A stretch of DNA of 17,266 nucleotides from Blautia sp. AF19-10LB (lineage in GTDB: Bacteria > Bacillota > Clostridia > Lachnospirales > Lachnospiraceae). The first letter of the stretch is position 1; each line of letters opens with the position of its first letter. This document shows positions 1 through 6,763 of the stretch, piece after piece. The stretch lies in NCBI RefSeq assembly GCF_003461245.1, contig NZ_QTWS01000047.1, positions 1 through 17,266 of the forward strand, given 5' to 3'. Below the pieces are notes generated by a model. That model saw nothing but the letters and a program-made list of their open reading frames with translations, had not been told where the DNA came from and made no database searches. The position numbers were made by a program, and so were the translations under genes.

Positions 1-60
1 CTAAAGCGTCCGGAAGCACGCGACTTCAGTCGTGTGAGGATAGAGTTGTTGATTCACTGA
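1..60 (+). mobile_element. Putative IS200/IS605-type right end (TnpB guide-RNA 3' hairpin), element truncated by window edge
   Basis: Bases 17-36 form a compact hairpin: CACGCGAC (17-24), loop TTCA, GTCGTGTG (29-36), eight pairs including one G-T. It is flanked by GGAAG on the left and AGGAT on the right. A GGAAGC-stem-TTCA-stem-GAGGA arrangement is typical of the right ends of IS605-family elements, where it also forms the 3' end of the omega RNA that guides TnpB. The tnpB gene would lie left of base 1. Two frames stay open across this end (stops at 58-60 and further right), so which one carries a TnpB tail cannot be decided. The exact element boundary is not visible. A solitary degenerate end is also possible. 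Confidence 0.45.
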
Positions 61-259
61 AGACGAAAAGGATGCTAATATAAAACAAAGCATATTTCTC
101 AAAAGTTCAGGGCATTTTTGCCGTCTATTTATTTTCTAAAATCATTTCAGAAATCCATGCTTTTAAATCCAATTAAATTCAGAAAGCAGGGGTTCGAAGT
201 GGTGATGAAAATAGCACGATACGTTCTTGGATTCCTGTGTATAACAGGAGGTACTGCCT
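61..259. other. Intergenic region upstream of the Rpn gene, no gene seen
   Basis: This A+T-rich stretch contains GGCATTTTTGCC (111-122), which can fold into a short stem but lacks a clean following T-run. I found no -35/-10 pair with acceptable spacing. Only the ribosome site AGGAGG at 246-251, belonging to the next gene, stands out. An open frame crosses 118-378, but it overlaps the Rpn gene out of frame, has no ribosome site and encodes nothing recognisable. Confidence 0.4.
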
Positions 260-1195
260 ATGGCAAAAAGAAAGAACCGGAAAGTAACTGCAAAGAAGAT
301 CAGAAAAACGGAAATTACACTGACAGCGAACAGGAAGTACAAAGATACGGTGTTCCGGATGCTGTTTTCGGATCGTAAGAATCTGTTATCTCTGTATAAT
401 GCAATTAATGGAACAGCGTATGAGAATGCAGATGATCTGGAGATTGTGACACTTGAGAATGCGATTTATATGGGAATGAAGAATGACCTGGCGTTTATTA
501 TTGATACAAGTTTATTTTTGTATGAGCACCAGTCAACCTATAACCCCAACATGCCGTTAAGAGATTTATTTTACATATCAAGTGAGTACCAGAAATTGGG
601 AGATCATAAATCTCTGTATTCGTCAACACAGCAAAAAATCCCGGCACCGAATTTCATCGTGTTTTACAACGGGACGGAGAAAAAAGCCGACAGATGGGAA
701 AATACTCTGTCAGAAGCCTACGAAACACCAACCACAGATCCAAAACTGGAACTGAAGGTACTGACGCTGAATATCAACGAAGGACATAATAAAGATCTGA
801 TGGAACAGTGTCATACACTGAGAGAATATGCACAATACGTAACAAAAGTGCGGGAATACGCAAGGACCACTGAACTGAACACTGCCGTAGAACAGGCAGT
901 AAACGATTGTATTCAAAATGGAATCCTTGCAGAATTCCTTCGAAAGCATAAATCGGAGGTTATCGCGATGAGTATATTCGAATATGACAAAGAAGAGGAA
1001 GAAAAGAAACTCCGGAAGGCAGAGTATGAGGCAGGATATAATATAGGATATGACACGGGTTATGGAAGCGGCTATGATATTGGAAAAAAAGAAATAGTAC
1101 GTCAGATGTTTAATGCAGGAGAGCCATTTGAGAAGATAGCACAGTATACAGGTTATGAAGTCTGTGAACTGAAGAAAATGTTGGAAGAGGTTTGA
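260..1195 (+). CDS. Rpn-family PD-(D/E)XK nuclease/transposase-like protein
   Basis: This 311-residue protein resembles the Rpn (recombination-promoting nuclease, formerly YhgA/putative transposase) family. E. coli RpnA, a family member, is a DNA endonuclease that stimulates RecA-independent recombination. Visible here are the family-like N-terminal segment YKDTVFRMLFSD (27-38), a likely active-site Asp at 76 (KNDLAFIID), and Glu89-His90-Gln91 standing for the E-x-Q/K part of the PD-(D/E)XK core. The LREYAQYV segment and an acidic-basic helix at 241-255 follow. Residues 256-275 are a Gly-Tyr repeat (YEAGYNIGYDTGYGSGYDIG). The last 25 residues (EKIAQYTGYEVCELKKML) look like the short helix-turn-helix tail of many relatives. 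The start ATG has AGGAGG at 246-251, eight bases upstream. The gene appears monocistronic, between an IS605-like end and its own terminator, which suggests an accessory insertion. The family call is from motif pattern; activity is not shown. Confidence 0.82.
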   Translation: MAKRKNRKVTAKKIRKTEITLTANRKYKDTVFRMLFSDRKNLLSLYNAINGTAYENADDLEIVTLENAIYMGMKNDLAFIIDTSLFLYEHQSTYNPNMPLRDLFYISSEYQKLGDHKSLYSSTQQKIPAPNFIVFYNGTEKKADRWENTLSEAYETPTTDPKLELKVLTLNINEGHNKDLMEQCHTLREYAQYVTKVREYARTTELNTAVEQAVNDCIQNGILAEFLRKHKSEVIAMSIFEYDKEEEEKKLRKAEYEAGYNIGYDTGYGSGYDIGKKEIVRQMFNAGEPFEKIAQYTGYEVCELKKMLEEV

Positions 1196-1230
1196 GGTAT
1201 AGTAAAGAAAAAGTAAATCATATGTTTATG

Positions 1231-1265
1231 AAGCTGGTTAGAAGTGAAATCTGACCAGCTTTTTT
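1231..1265 (+). terminator. Rho-independent terminator of the Rpn gene
   Basis: AAGCTGGT (1231-1238) pairs perfectly with ACCAGCTT (1254-1261). Four more pairs, one of them G-T, extend the stem inward to a loop at 1243-1249. The T-run 1260-1265 follows directly. It lies 36 bases after the Rpn stop and before the nadB promoter, so it insulates the NAD operon from upstream transcription. Confidence 0.85.
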
Positions 1266-1311
1266 GATAAATCATATTATTCGTCTTGTTGATGTCTATG
1301 ACAATATACAC

Positions 1312-1327
1312 AGGTGTCTTGACACCT
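1312..1327. promoter_or_regulatory. NiaR operator
   Basis: AGGTGTC (1312-1318), TT, GACACCT (1321-1327) is a perfect 7-base inverted repeat with a 2-base spacer. This matches the core I know for the niacin-responsive repressor NiaR/YrxA in Firmicutes (half-sites containing GTGTC/GACAC upstream of NAD genes). It covers the -35 box of the nadB promoter, so bound repressor would block RNA polymerase. The matching repressor is encoded by the third gene of the same operon, so autoregulation is expected. The site is seen directly; the regulator pairing is inferred from family knowledge. Confidence 0.85.
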
Positions 1328-1347
1328 ATCATGTCTGGTGGTATACT
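1319..1347 (+). promoter_or_regulatory. Sigma-A promoter of the nadBC-niaR-nadA operon
   Basis: The -35 box TTGACA (1319-1324) is a perfect consensus. The spacer is exactly 17 bases and the -10 box is TATACT (1342-1347). Transcription should start near 1354, giving a leader of about 45 bases before the nadB start at 1399. Within that leader CCGGA (1371-1375) and TCCGG (1379-1383) can pair over a 3-base loop just upstream of the nadB ribosome site. The -35 box is the middle of the NiaR operator. Confidence 0.85.
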
Positions 1348-1398
1348 GGCGGAAATGATAAAAGGAAAGTCCGGATTATCCGGCAAGAGGATAAAGAA

Positions 1399-2682
1399 AT
1401 GAAAGAATATTACGACGCCATAATAGTAGGAACCGGAGCCGCAGGGCTTTACTGCGCTCTGAATCTGCCTTCCAGGATGAAAGTTCTGATGATCACAAAG
1501 CAACAGGCAGACCAGTCTGATTCCTTTCTTGCACAGGGCGGAATCTGCATGCTCCGCGGAGAAGAAGACTATGACAACTATTTTGAAGACACCATGCGTG
1601 CAGGCCATTACGAAAACAACAAAAAAGCCGTAGACCTCATGATCCGCAGTTCCAACAGCATCATCCGCGATCTCATCCGCCACAATGTCACCTTCGAACG
1701 TGATGCAAATGGCGAACTCGCATTCACCAGAGAAGGCGCACACTCACAGCCACGAATCCTTTTTTACGAGGATGTCACAGGCAAACAGATCACTCAGACA
1801 CTCTTGAGCGAAGCCCAGACTAGGGACAACATCGAGATCTGCGAATACATGACCATGGTCGATCTGATCGCAAAGGACAACATCTGCGGCGGTGTTATCA
1901 TCATGGATGAGAAGAATAACGTATATCCGGTCCGCTCTCCATATGTAGTCCTTGCCTGCGGCGGTCTCGGCGGACTTTACAAAAACTCCACCAACTTCCC
2001 GCACATCGCCGGTGACGGTCTCGGAATCGCAATGAAACATCAGGTAGTACTCGAACATCTGGATTACGTGCAGATCCACCCGACAACCCTGTATTCCCAC
2101 AAACCAGGCAGACGCTTCCTGATCTCCGAATCTGTAAGAGGCGAGGGAGCACTCCTGTACGATAAGAACGGACAGCGATTCACAGAAGAACTTCAGCCAC
2201 GTGACCTCTTAAGCCAGGCAATCTTCGCACAGATGGAGAAAGACGACACAGAATTTGTCTGGGAAGACATGCGTCCTCTCGGCGAAGAAACGATCCTGAA
2301 ACACTTCCCGAATATTTTCCACAGATGCATGGAAGAGGGCTTTGACCCACGCAAAGAGCCGATTCCGGTAGTTCCGGCACAGCATTACTTCATGGGAGGA
2401 ATCCAGGCAGACCTCGGAAGCCGCACCTCCATGAAGGGGCTTTATGCCTGCGGTGAGACAAGCTGCAACGGCGTTCACGGCAAGAACCGACTGGCAAGCA
2501 ACTCACTTCTGGAATCTCTGGTCTTTGCAAGAAGGGCAGCAGATGATATTATATTTGCAGGAAAACCGGAAAAATGCCCGGTCAATACAATAGATACCAG
2601 CATGTACGAAGACCGCGATGCGATCCTCGACGGCTATCACAAAATGGTATGGAATGAAATCGAAAGGATGAAAAGAGCATGA
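1399..2682 (+). CDS. nadB: L-aspartate oxidase
   Basis: NadB oxidises L-aspartate to iminoaspartate using FAD, the first step of de novo NAD synthesis, in the cytoplasm. The ATG at 1399 is chosen over the 45-codon upstream extension because AAGAGG sits at 1385-1390 and the extension would run through the promoter and operator. The protein is 427 residues, the size usual for clostridial NadB and about 110 shorter than the E. coli enzyme, which has an extra C-terminal domain. The FAD dinucleotide motif is VGTGAAG (10-16), followed by LAQGGI (44-49). Active-site segments are HPT (227-229), SVRGEGALL (245-253, with Arg247) and HYFMGG (329-334). GETSCNGVHG (352-361) and NRLASNSLLE (363-372) complete the FAD pocket. 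The stop overlaps the nadC start as ATGA, indicating translational coupling. Confidence 0.96.
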   Translation: MKEYYDAIIVGTGAAGLYCALNLPSRMKVLMITKQQADQSDSFLAQGGICMLRGEEDYDNYFEDTMRAGHYENNKKAVDLMIRSSNSIIRDLIRHNVTFERDANGELAFTREGAHSQPRILFYEDVTGKQITQTLLSEAQTRDNIEICEYMTMVDLIAKDNICGGVIIMDEKNNVYPVRSPYVVLACGGLGGLYKNSTNFPHIAGDGLGIAMKHQVVLEHLDYVQIHPTTLYSHKPGRRFLISESVRGEGALLYDKNGQRFTEELQPRDLLSQAIFAQMEKDDTEFVWEDMRPLGEETILKHFPNIFHRCMEEGFDPRKEPIPVVPAQHYFMGGIQADLGSRTSMKGLYACGETSCNGVHGKNRLASNSLLESLVFARRAADDIIFAGKPEKCPVNTIDTSMYEDRDAILDGYHKMVWNEIERMKRA

Positions 2683-3530
2683 ACGAAATTACAATGAAAA
2701 TGCAGGCAGATCAGCTGATCCGCATGGCATTACAGGAAGATATCACAAGCGAGGACGTTTCCACAAACGCAGTTATGCCGACTGCAACTAAGGGAACCGT
2801 AGACCTTATCGCAAAAGAAGATGGTGTTGTAGCAGGTCTTGACATTTACGCAAGAGTATTTACAATCCTTGACGAAAAAACAGAGATCGATTTTCACTGC
2901 AAAGACGGTGATGAAGTCAAAAAAGGTGATCTGATGGCAACGGTAACAGGTGACATCCGTGTTCTCCTTTCCGGAGAGAGAGTAGCACTCAACTACCTTC
3001 AGAGAATGAGCGGTATCGCGACCTACACCAGACAGGTTGCAAAACTTCTCGAGGGAAGCAATGTAACTCTTCTTGATACCCGTAAGACCACACCAAACTG
3101 CCGTGTATTTGAGAAATACGCAGTAAGAGTCGGAGGCGGCTGTAATCACAGATATAATCTTTCTGATGGAGTCCTTCTTAAAGACAACCACATCGGAGCA
3201 GCAGGAAGTGTCACAAAAGCCGTTCAGATGGCAAAAGCTTACGCACCGTTTGTCCGCAAGATCGAGATCGAGGTAGAGACTCTGGATCAGGTTAAAGAAG
3301 CAGTAGAGGCAGGAGCAGACATCATCATGCTTGACAACATGACACCGGAAGTAATGAAACAGGCAGTTGAACTGATCGACGGAAGAGCACAGACAGAGTG
3401 TTCCGGAAATATCACAAAAGAAAATATCCAGAAGATCCGCGAGATCGGCGTTGATTTTGTTTCCAGCGGTGCCCTGACACATTCCGCACCGATCCTTGAC
3501 ATTTCCATGAAGAATCTTCATGCAGTGTGA
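2679..3530 (+). CDS. nadC: Quinolinate phosphoribosyltransferase (nicotinate-nucleotide pyrophosphorylase, carboxylating)
   Basis: NadC combines quinolinate with phosphoribosyl pyrophosphate to give nicotinate mononucleotide, CO2 and pyrophosphate, the third step of de novo NAD synthesis. The 283-residue length is normal for the family. The N-terminal alpha/beta domain carries GERVALNYLQRMSGIAT (99-115, with Arg101). The barrel domain carries DTRKTTP (133-139), GGGCNHRYNLSDGVLLKDNHI (152-172, with His157-Arg158 and Lys168 expected to bind substrate), EIEVE (196-200), MLDNM (217-221) and the phosphate-binding SSGALTHS (262-269). It starts inside the nadB stop (ATGA, 4-base overlap) and its TGA lies just before the niaR ribosome site, so the four genes are tightly linked. 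Confidence 0.97.
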   Translation: MNEITMKMQADQLIRMALQEDITSEDVSTNAVMPTATKGTVDLIAKEDGVVAGLDIYARVFTILDEKTEIDFHCKDGDEVKKGDLMATVTGDIRVLLSGERVALNYLQRMSGIATYTRQVAKLLEGSNVTLLDTRKTTPNCRVFEKYAVRVGGGCNHRYNLSDGVLLKDNHIGAAGSVTKAVQMAKAYAPFVRKIEIEVETLDQVKEAVEAGADIIMLDNMTPEVMKQAVELIDGRAQTECSGNITKENIQKIREIGVDFVSSGALTHSAPILDISMKNLHAV

Positions 3531-3544
3531 GAGGAGGGAATCTT

Positions 3545-4096
3545 ATGAACACCGCGGAAAGACGTGGAGAAATCCTTAAGATCCTCCACAATGCGGATGC
3601 CCCGGTGGCAGCGAGAGAACTGGCAGGCAGATTTGGGGTCAGCCGTCAGGTCATTGTACAGGATCTGGCAGTGATTCGGGCATCTACGCCAGGAATCCTC
3701 TCTACAACAAAAGGATATGTGATACAGCAGGACAGTAGTTTTACAAGAGAATTCAAGGTACGCCACAGTCAGGACAAAGCAGCGGAGGAGCTGAATCTGA
3801 TCGTGGACTGTGGCGGTCATGTCAAAAATATAAGCATCAGCCACCGTGTTTACGGACGAGTTACGGCTGAGATGGATATCCGTTCCAGACAGGATGTAAA
3901 TGAATTTGCAGAGGCACTCAGGAACAGCCGTTCAACGGTACTTTCCAGTGCCACATCCGGATATCATTACCATCTGATCGAGGCATCCAGTGAGGAAAGA
4001 CTTGATCTGATCGAGAAACAACTGGGAGAAGCGGGATTCCTTGCACCACTTCAGCCCTGGGAACAGACTACAGGGAAAGGAAAGATAAAGTTATGA
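3545..4096 (+). CDS. niaR: Niacin-responsive transcriptional repressor NiaR (YrxA family, HTH + 3H domain)
   Basis: NiaR represses NAD biosynthesis and niacin uptake genes when nicotinic acid is plentiful. The ATG at 3545 is preferred to the GTG at 3527 because AGGAGG is at 3532-3537 with 7-base spacing, while the GTG lies inside the end of nadC with no site of its own. The protein is 183 residues. Residues 5-60 form a winged helix of the HTH_11 type (EILKILHNADAPVAARELA, then GVSRQVIVQDLAVIRA as recognition region). Residues about 72-168 form the 3H ligand/metal domain. His74, Glu82, His141 and His143 are likely metal ligands by analogy with the Thermotoga protein, and His92 and His100 are also present. 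Its position between nadC and nadA, plus the operator over the operon promoter, points to autoregulation. Confidence 0.94.
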   Translation: MNTAERRGEILKILHNADAPVAARELAGRFGVSRQVIVQDLAVIRASTPGILSTTKGYVIQQDSSFTREFKVRHSQDKAAEELNLIVDCGGHVKNISISHRVYGRVTAEMDIRSRQDVNEFAEALRNSRSTVLSSATSGYHYHLIEASSEERLDLIEKQLGEAGFLAPLQPWEQTTGKGKIKL

Positions 4097-5010
4097 GGAT
4101 CAAAGAAATTCAGCAGGAGATCCTGCGTATGAAAAAAGAGCAGGATGTCTGCATCCTTGCACATGCTTATCAGGGACAGGAGATCCTGGAAGTTGCAGAT
4201 TATATGGGAGACTCCTACGGACTCAGCGTGCAGGCTGCAAAGAGCGACTGCAGCGGCGTGATCATGTGCGGTGTGCGTTTTATGGCAGAAACCTGTAAGG
4301 TATTAAGCCCGGACAAAAAAGTCTGGCTTGCAAACCCGGTTGCAGGATGTCCAATGGCAGAGCAGCTTGACCTGGAAGGCCTTCGCAAACTCAAGGCAGA
4401 GTATCCGGATCATGCAGTTGTTGCCTACATTAACACAACTTCTGAACTCAAGACAGAGTGCGACGTGTGCGTGACTTCTTCTTCCGCAGTCCAGATCTGC
4501 AGCAAACTGGAAAACGACAAGATCCTTTTTATCCCGGACCCGAACCTCGGACGCTTCGTAGCTGAGAAACTCCCGGAGAAAACATTCGCATTCTACAAAG
4601 GTGGATGTCCAAGACATATCGTAGTCAGTGCCAAAGATGTCGAAAAAGCAAAACAGGCACATCCGGACGCACTTCTTCTGGTACATCCGGAATGCCGTGA
4701 AGAAGTCGTAGAGAAAGCCGACTACGTTGGTTCCACAACAGGAATCATGGATTTTGCAAAAAAATCTCCGAACAAAGAATTCATCATCGGAACAGAGAAC
4801 AGCATCGTAGAACATTTACAGTTCGAATGCCCGGATAAGAAATTTTATCCACTGTCTGTCATGCTGACCTGTATGAACATGAAGATCACCACTCTGATGG
4901 ATATTTACAACTGCCTCAAAGGAACAGGCGGAGAAGTGATCGAACTTCCAGAAAACGTAATAGAAGGAGCCGGCCGCTGCATTCACCGCATGGTGGAGCT
5001 TGGAGGCTGA
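4093..5010 (+). CDS. nadA: Quinolinate synthase
   Basis: NadA condenses iminoaspartate from NadB with dihydroxyacetone phosphate to make quinolinate, using an oxygen-sensitive 4Fe-4S cluster, which suits an anaerobe. The 305-residue length matches the compact form of the family. Three cluster cysteines can be assigned by motif: Cys86 (AGCPMA), Cys201 (VHPEC) and Cys260 (MLTCMNMK). Substrate-binding segments LAHAYQ (22-27), YMGDSYGL (37-44), AYINTTSELK (111-120) and VGSTTGI (212-218) are all present. The start overlaps the niaR stop as ATGA, with AAAGGAAAG at 4077-4085 serving as ribosome site. Synthesis can proceed from NadB and NadA to NadC from this one transcript. The gene is the last of the operon and is followed by a terminator. 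Confidence 0.97.
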   Translation: MRIKEIQQEILRMKKEQDVCILAHAYQGQEILEVADYMGDSYGLSVQAAKSDCSGVIMCGVRFMAETCKVLSPDKKVWLANPVAGCPMAEQLDLEGLRKLKAEYPDHAVVAYINTTSELKTECDVCVTSSSAVQICSKLENDKILFIPDPNLGRFVAEKLPEKTFAFYKGGCPRHIVVSAKDVEKAKQAHPDALLLVHPECREEVVEKADYVGSTTGIMDFAKKSPNKEFIIGTENSIVEHLQFECPDKKFYPLSVMLTCMNMKITTLMDIYNCLKGTGGEVIELPENVIEGAGRCIHRMVELGG

Positions 5011-5025
5011 TAAAGAGAGAATAAT

Positions 5026-5082
5026 AAACTGCCATTCGCAGATACTATAGTCGGTATCATGGTGCGCGCGGCAGTTTTTTTA
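5026..5082 (+). terminator. Rho-independent terminator of the NAD operon
   Basis: AAACTGCC (5026-5033) pairs with GGCAGTTT (5070-5077), followed by a T-run to about 5081. The long apical part folds further: CGCA (5037-5040) with TGCG (5063-5066) and GATAC (5041-5045) with GTATC (5054-5058). It begins 15 bases after the nadA stop. Confidence 0.85.
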
Positions 5083-5092
5083 TTATAGAAAT

Positions 5093-5131
5093 AAAAAAAG
5101 ACAGTCACTGACGGTTTGTGACTGTCCTTTT
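5093..5131 (-). terminator. rpsT: Terminator of rpsT, probably bidirectional
   Basis: GACAGTCAC (5100-5108) pairs perfectly with GTGACTGTC (5118-5126) over a 9-base loop. The A-run at 5093-5099 becomes a T-run after the stem on the minus strand, so it terminates rpsT. TTTT at 5128-5131 on the plus strand could give a weaker backup stop for nadA transcription. Confidence 0.85.
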
Positions 5132-5153
5132 AATTATAAGCTTATAATTAAAA
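5128..5153. repeat. 26-base perfect A+T-rich palindrome
   Basis: The sequence centred between bases 5140 and 5141 (AAGCTT core) is self-complementary over 26 bases without mismatch, with arms 5128-5140 and 5141-5153. It lies between the rpsT stop and the rpsT terminator hairpin. It may add to termination or RNA 3' end stability on the minus strand, or be a protein site. No function is known to me. Confidence 0.8.
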
Positions 5154-5169
5154 ACTGTAATTTCCTGAA

Positions 5170-5433
5170 TTAGCCAATGCTGTTGACAGCTTTAGACAGA
5201 CGGGAAATCTTTCTTGCACAGTTGTTTTTGTGATAAACACCTTTAGATGTTGCTTTGCTGATTGTAGAGATAGCCTCTGTAAGAGCAGCCTGTGCAGCAG
5301 CTTTATCGTTTTTCTGAACTGCAGTTTCTACTTTCTTGATGGAAGTTTTAACAGCAGAACGGATAGATTTGTTTCTAGCAGCTTTAGTTCTGTTTACTAA
5401 AATTCTTTTCTTTGCAGATTTGATGTTAGCCAA
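5170..5433 (-). CDS. rpsT: 30S ribosomal protein S20
   Basis: S20 is a primary-binding protein that contacts 16S rRNA early in small-subunit assembly. With a TTG start at 5433 the product is 87 residues, the normal S20 size, beginning (M)ANIKSAKKRI as in other bacteria. GGAGG (complement of 5442-5446) lies 8 bases upstream of that TTG. The in-frame ATG further upstream would add 25 residues foreign to the family and would put the ribosome site inside the gene. Basic helices KSAKKRILVNRTKAARNKS and the C-terminal HKNNCARKISRLSKAV are hallmark segments. TTG initiation is also used by E. coli rpsT, where S20 represses its own translation. The gene converges on nadA and diverges from gpr. Confidence 0.96.
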   Translation of the reverse strand: MANIKSAKKRILVNRTKAARNKSIRSAVKTSIKKVETAVQKNDKAAAQAALTEAISTISKATSKGVYHKNNCARKISRLSKAVNSIG

Positions 5434-5516
5434 TTGGTACACCTCCATTTCAGATTTATAATAATGTGTCGTTGTCACAGAAACAGACACGGGCGTTCCT
5501 GTAAACATGCTTATAT

Positions 5517-5545
5517 ATATTATTATATTTATCCTGGATTGTCAA
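5517..5545 (-). promoter_or_regulatory. rpsT: Sigma-A promoter of rpsT
   Basis: Read on the minus strand, TTGACA (5545 to 5540) is followed after exactly 17 bases by TAATAT (5522 to 5517). Transcription would start near 5510, giving a leader of about 77 bases before the TTG start. In that leader GTGTC/GACAC (5466-5470 and 5486-5490) can pair, a possible site for S20 feedback, although this last point is speculative. Confidence 0.75.
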
Positions 5546-5801
5546 TAGGAAAATCCATAAATGTCAAAAAAATGACAGAATATAGCAACTTTGAAAGTCT
5601 GACCAGATTTATCCTTGGTTTTTTGTACATAATTATTCCGGGAATTACAAAAAGTAATAGTGATGGTTCAGTACTTTCACAGTTATGCACGATATACAAG
5701 GCAAAATCCTGGCATTGCAGGTGATCTGGAAGGGATTTTGACCAGGTTACTGTGAATGGGGAGAACAGTAATCAAATCATACAGCATCAGGAGGATACGA
5801 T
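5546..5801. other. Divergent rpsT/gpr intergenic region, no gene seen
   Basis: Between rpsT and gpr (5434-5801, 368 bases) the left part holds the rpsT leader and promoter. The right part has no coding sequence that I can support. GGTTACTGT (5745-5753) can pair with ACAGTAATC (5765-5773, one G-T). ACTGTGAA (5749-5756) could instead pair with TTCACAGT (5676-5683), so two exclusive folds are possible just upstream of the gpr ribosome site. I could not place a convincing sigma-F or sigma-G promoter, although gpr is expected to have one. Confidence 0.4.
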
Positions 5802-6710
5802 ATGGCTGGCAGCAGAAGGATTCGAACAGACCTTGCACTGGAAACAACGGAGCGGTTTGCACAGGAAAATACGGAGATCCGGGGTGTGGAGATCCAGGAA
5901 GACTACGATGAGGAAAAAGACATCCGGACAACGGTCGTGAAGATCGTTACAGAAAACGGGGCGAAGTCCATGGGGCGTCCGCAAGGAAATTATATTACAA
6001 TAGAAGCTCCGGATCTTTCAAATGCGGATGAGGATTATCACAGAGAAATTTCACAGGAGATCTCACGGCATCTGAGGGAACTGATCGATCTGGAAAAGGA
6101 AAAATCAATTCTCGTGGTGGGGCTTGGAAACGCAGCGATCACAGCAGATGCACTGGGACCGCATGTGATTGAGAATCTTCATATGACACGGCATCTTATC
6201 AGGGAGTACGGGCTTCGCGGGATCGGGCAGGAAAAAATACACTGCGTCAGCGGAATCGTGCCGGGTGTTATGGCGCAGACAGGAATGGAGACGGCAGAGA
6301 TCGTGCAGGGCGTTGTTTCAGAGACGAAACCGGATGTGGTGGTTGCAATCGATGCACTTGCAGCGCGGAGTGTGCGAAGACTGAACCGGACGATCCAGAT
6401 CACAGATACGGGAATCCACCCGGGATCCGGAGTAGGAAATCACAGGAATGGTCTCACGGAAGAAAATCTTCAGGTGAAAGTGATCGGGATCGGCGTGCCG
6501 ACAGTTGTGGATGCGGCGACGATCGTGCATGATTCAATGGAGCACCTTCTGGATGCATTGGAGGAAACGGAGCAGAAGGAATTTCTGGAGGAGATGATCG
6601 CACCGAATCTTTACAGTATGTTTGTGACACCGAAGGATGTGGACGAGACGGTGAAATATCTGAGCTTTACGATCTCAGAAGGGCTGAATATCGCTTTTTC
6701 TGAAGTGTGA
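5802..6710 (+). CDS. gpr: Spore germination protease (GPR endopeptidase)
   Basis: Gpr degrades the small acid-soluble proteins that coat DNA in dormant spores, freeing amino acids when the spore germinates. It is made as an inactive zymogen in the forespore and processes itself. The protein has 302 residues, somewhat shorter than Bacillus Gpr. The N-terminal RTDLALE (8-14) resembles the propeptide cleavage site. Expected catalytic aspartates are Asp116 (ITADALGP) and Asp184 (VAIDALAARS). Other family segments are VVGLGNAAI (105-113), SGIVPGVMAQTGMET (150-164), GSGVGNHR (208-215), GIGVPTVVDA (229-238) and MFVTPKDVD (273-281). AGGAGG at 5789-5794 lies 7 bases before the ATG. It precedes spoIIP by 102 bases, the same order as in Bacillus. 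Confidence 0.96.
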   Translation: MAGSRRIRTDLALETTERFAQENTEIRGVEIQEDYDEEKDIRTTVVKIVTENGAKSMGRPQGNYITIEAPDLSNADEDYHREISQEISRHLRELIDLEKEKSILVVGLGNAAITADALGPHVIENLHMTRHLIREYGLRGIGQEKIHCVSGIVPGVMAQTGMETAEIVQGVVSETKPDVVVAIDALAARSVRRLNRTIQITDTGIHPGSGVGNHRNGLTEENLQVKVIGIGVPTVVDAATIVHDSMEHLLDALEETEQKEFLEEMIAPNLYSMFVTPKDVDETVKYLSFTISEGLNIAFSEV

Positions 6711-6763
6711 TCGCATGCAGTGGAAGTGGATTCTGTAAATGGTAGGAACAGTAACAGGAACGG

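Noticed and set aside
118..378. Open frame of 86 codons before and overlapping the Rpn gene
   Set aside because: It has no ribosome site, no recognisable product, and overlaps 119 bases of a well supported gene out of frame.
1264..1398. Upstream extension of nadB by 45 codons
   Set aside because: The extension covers the NiaR operator and promoter, has no ribosome site at its start, and is absent from NadB proteins, which begin just before the FAD motif.
2730..3521. Long open frame antisense to nadC (263 codons)
   Set aside because: It mirrors the strong codon bias of nadC, is Cys-rich without any family motif and has no ribosome site; nadC is certain.
5753..5784. TGAATG and CATACAG as a sigma-G promoter for gpr
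   Set aside because: The spacing is 19 bases and the -10-like box lies 4 bases before the ribosome site, so the transcript would start inside or after it.
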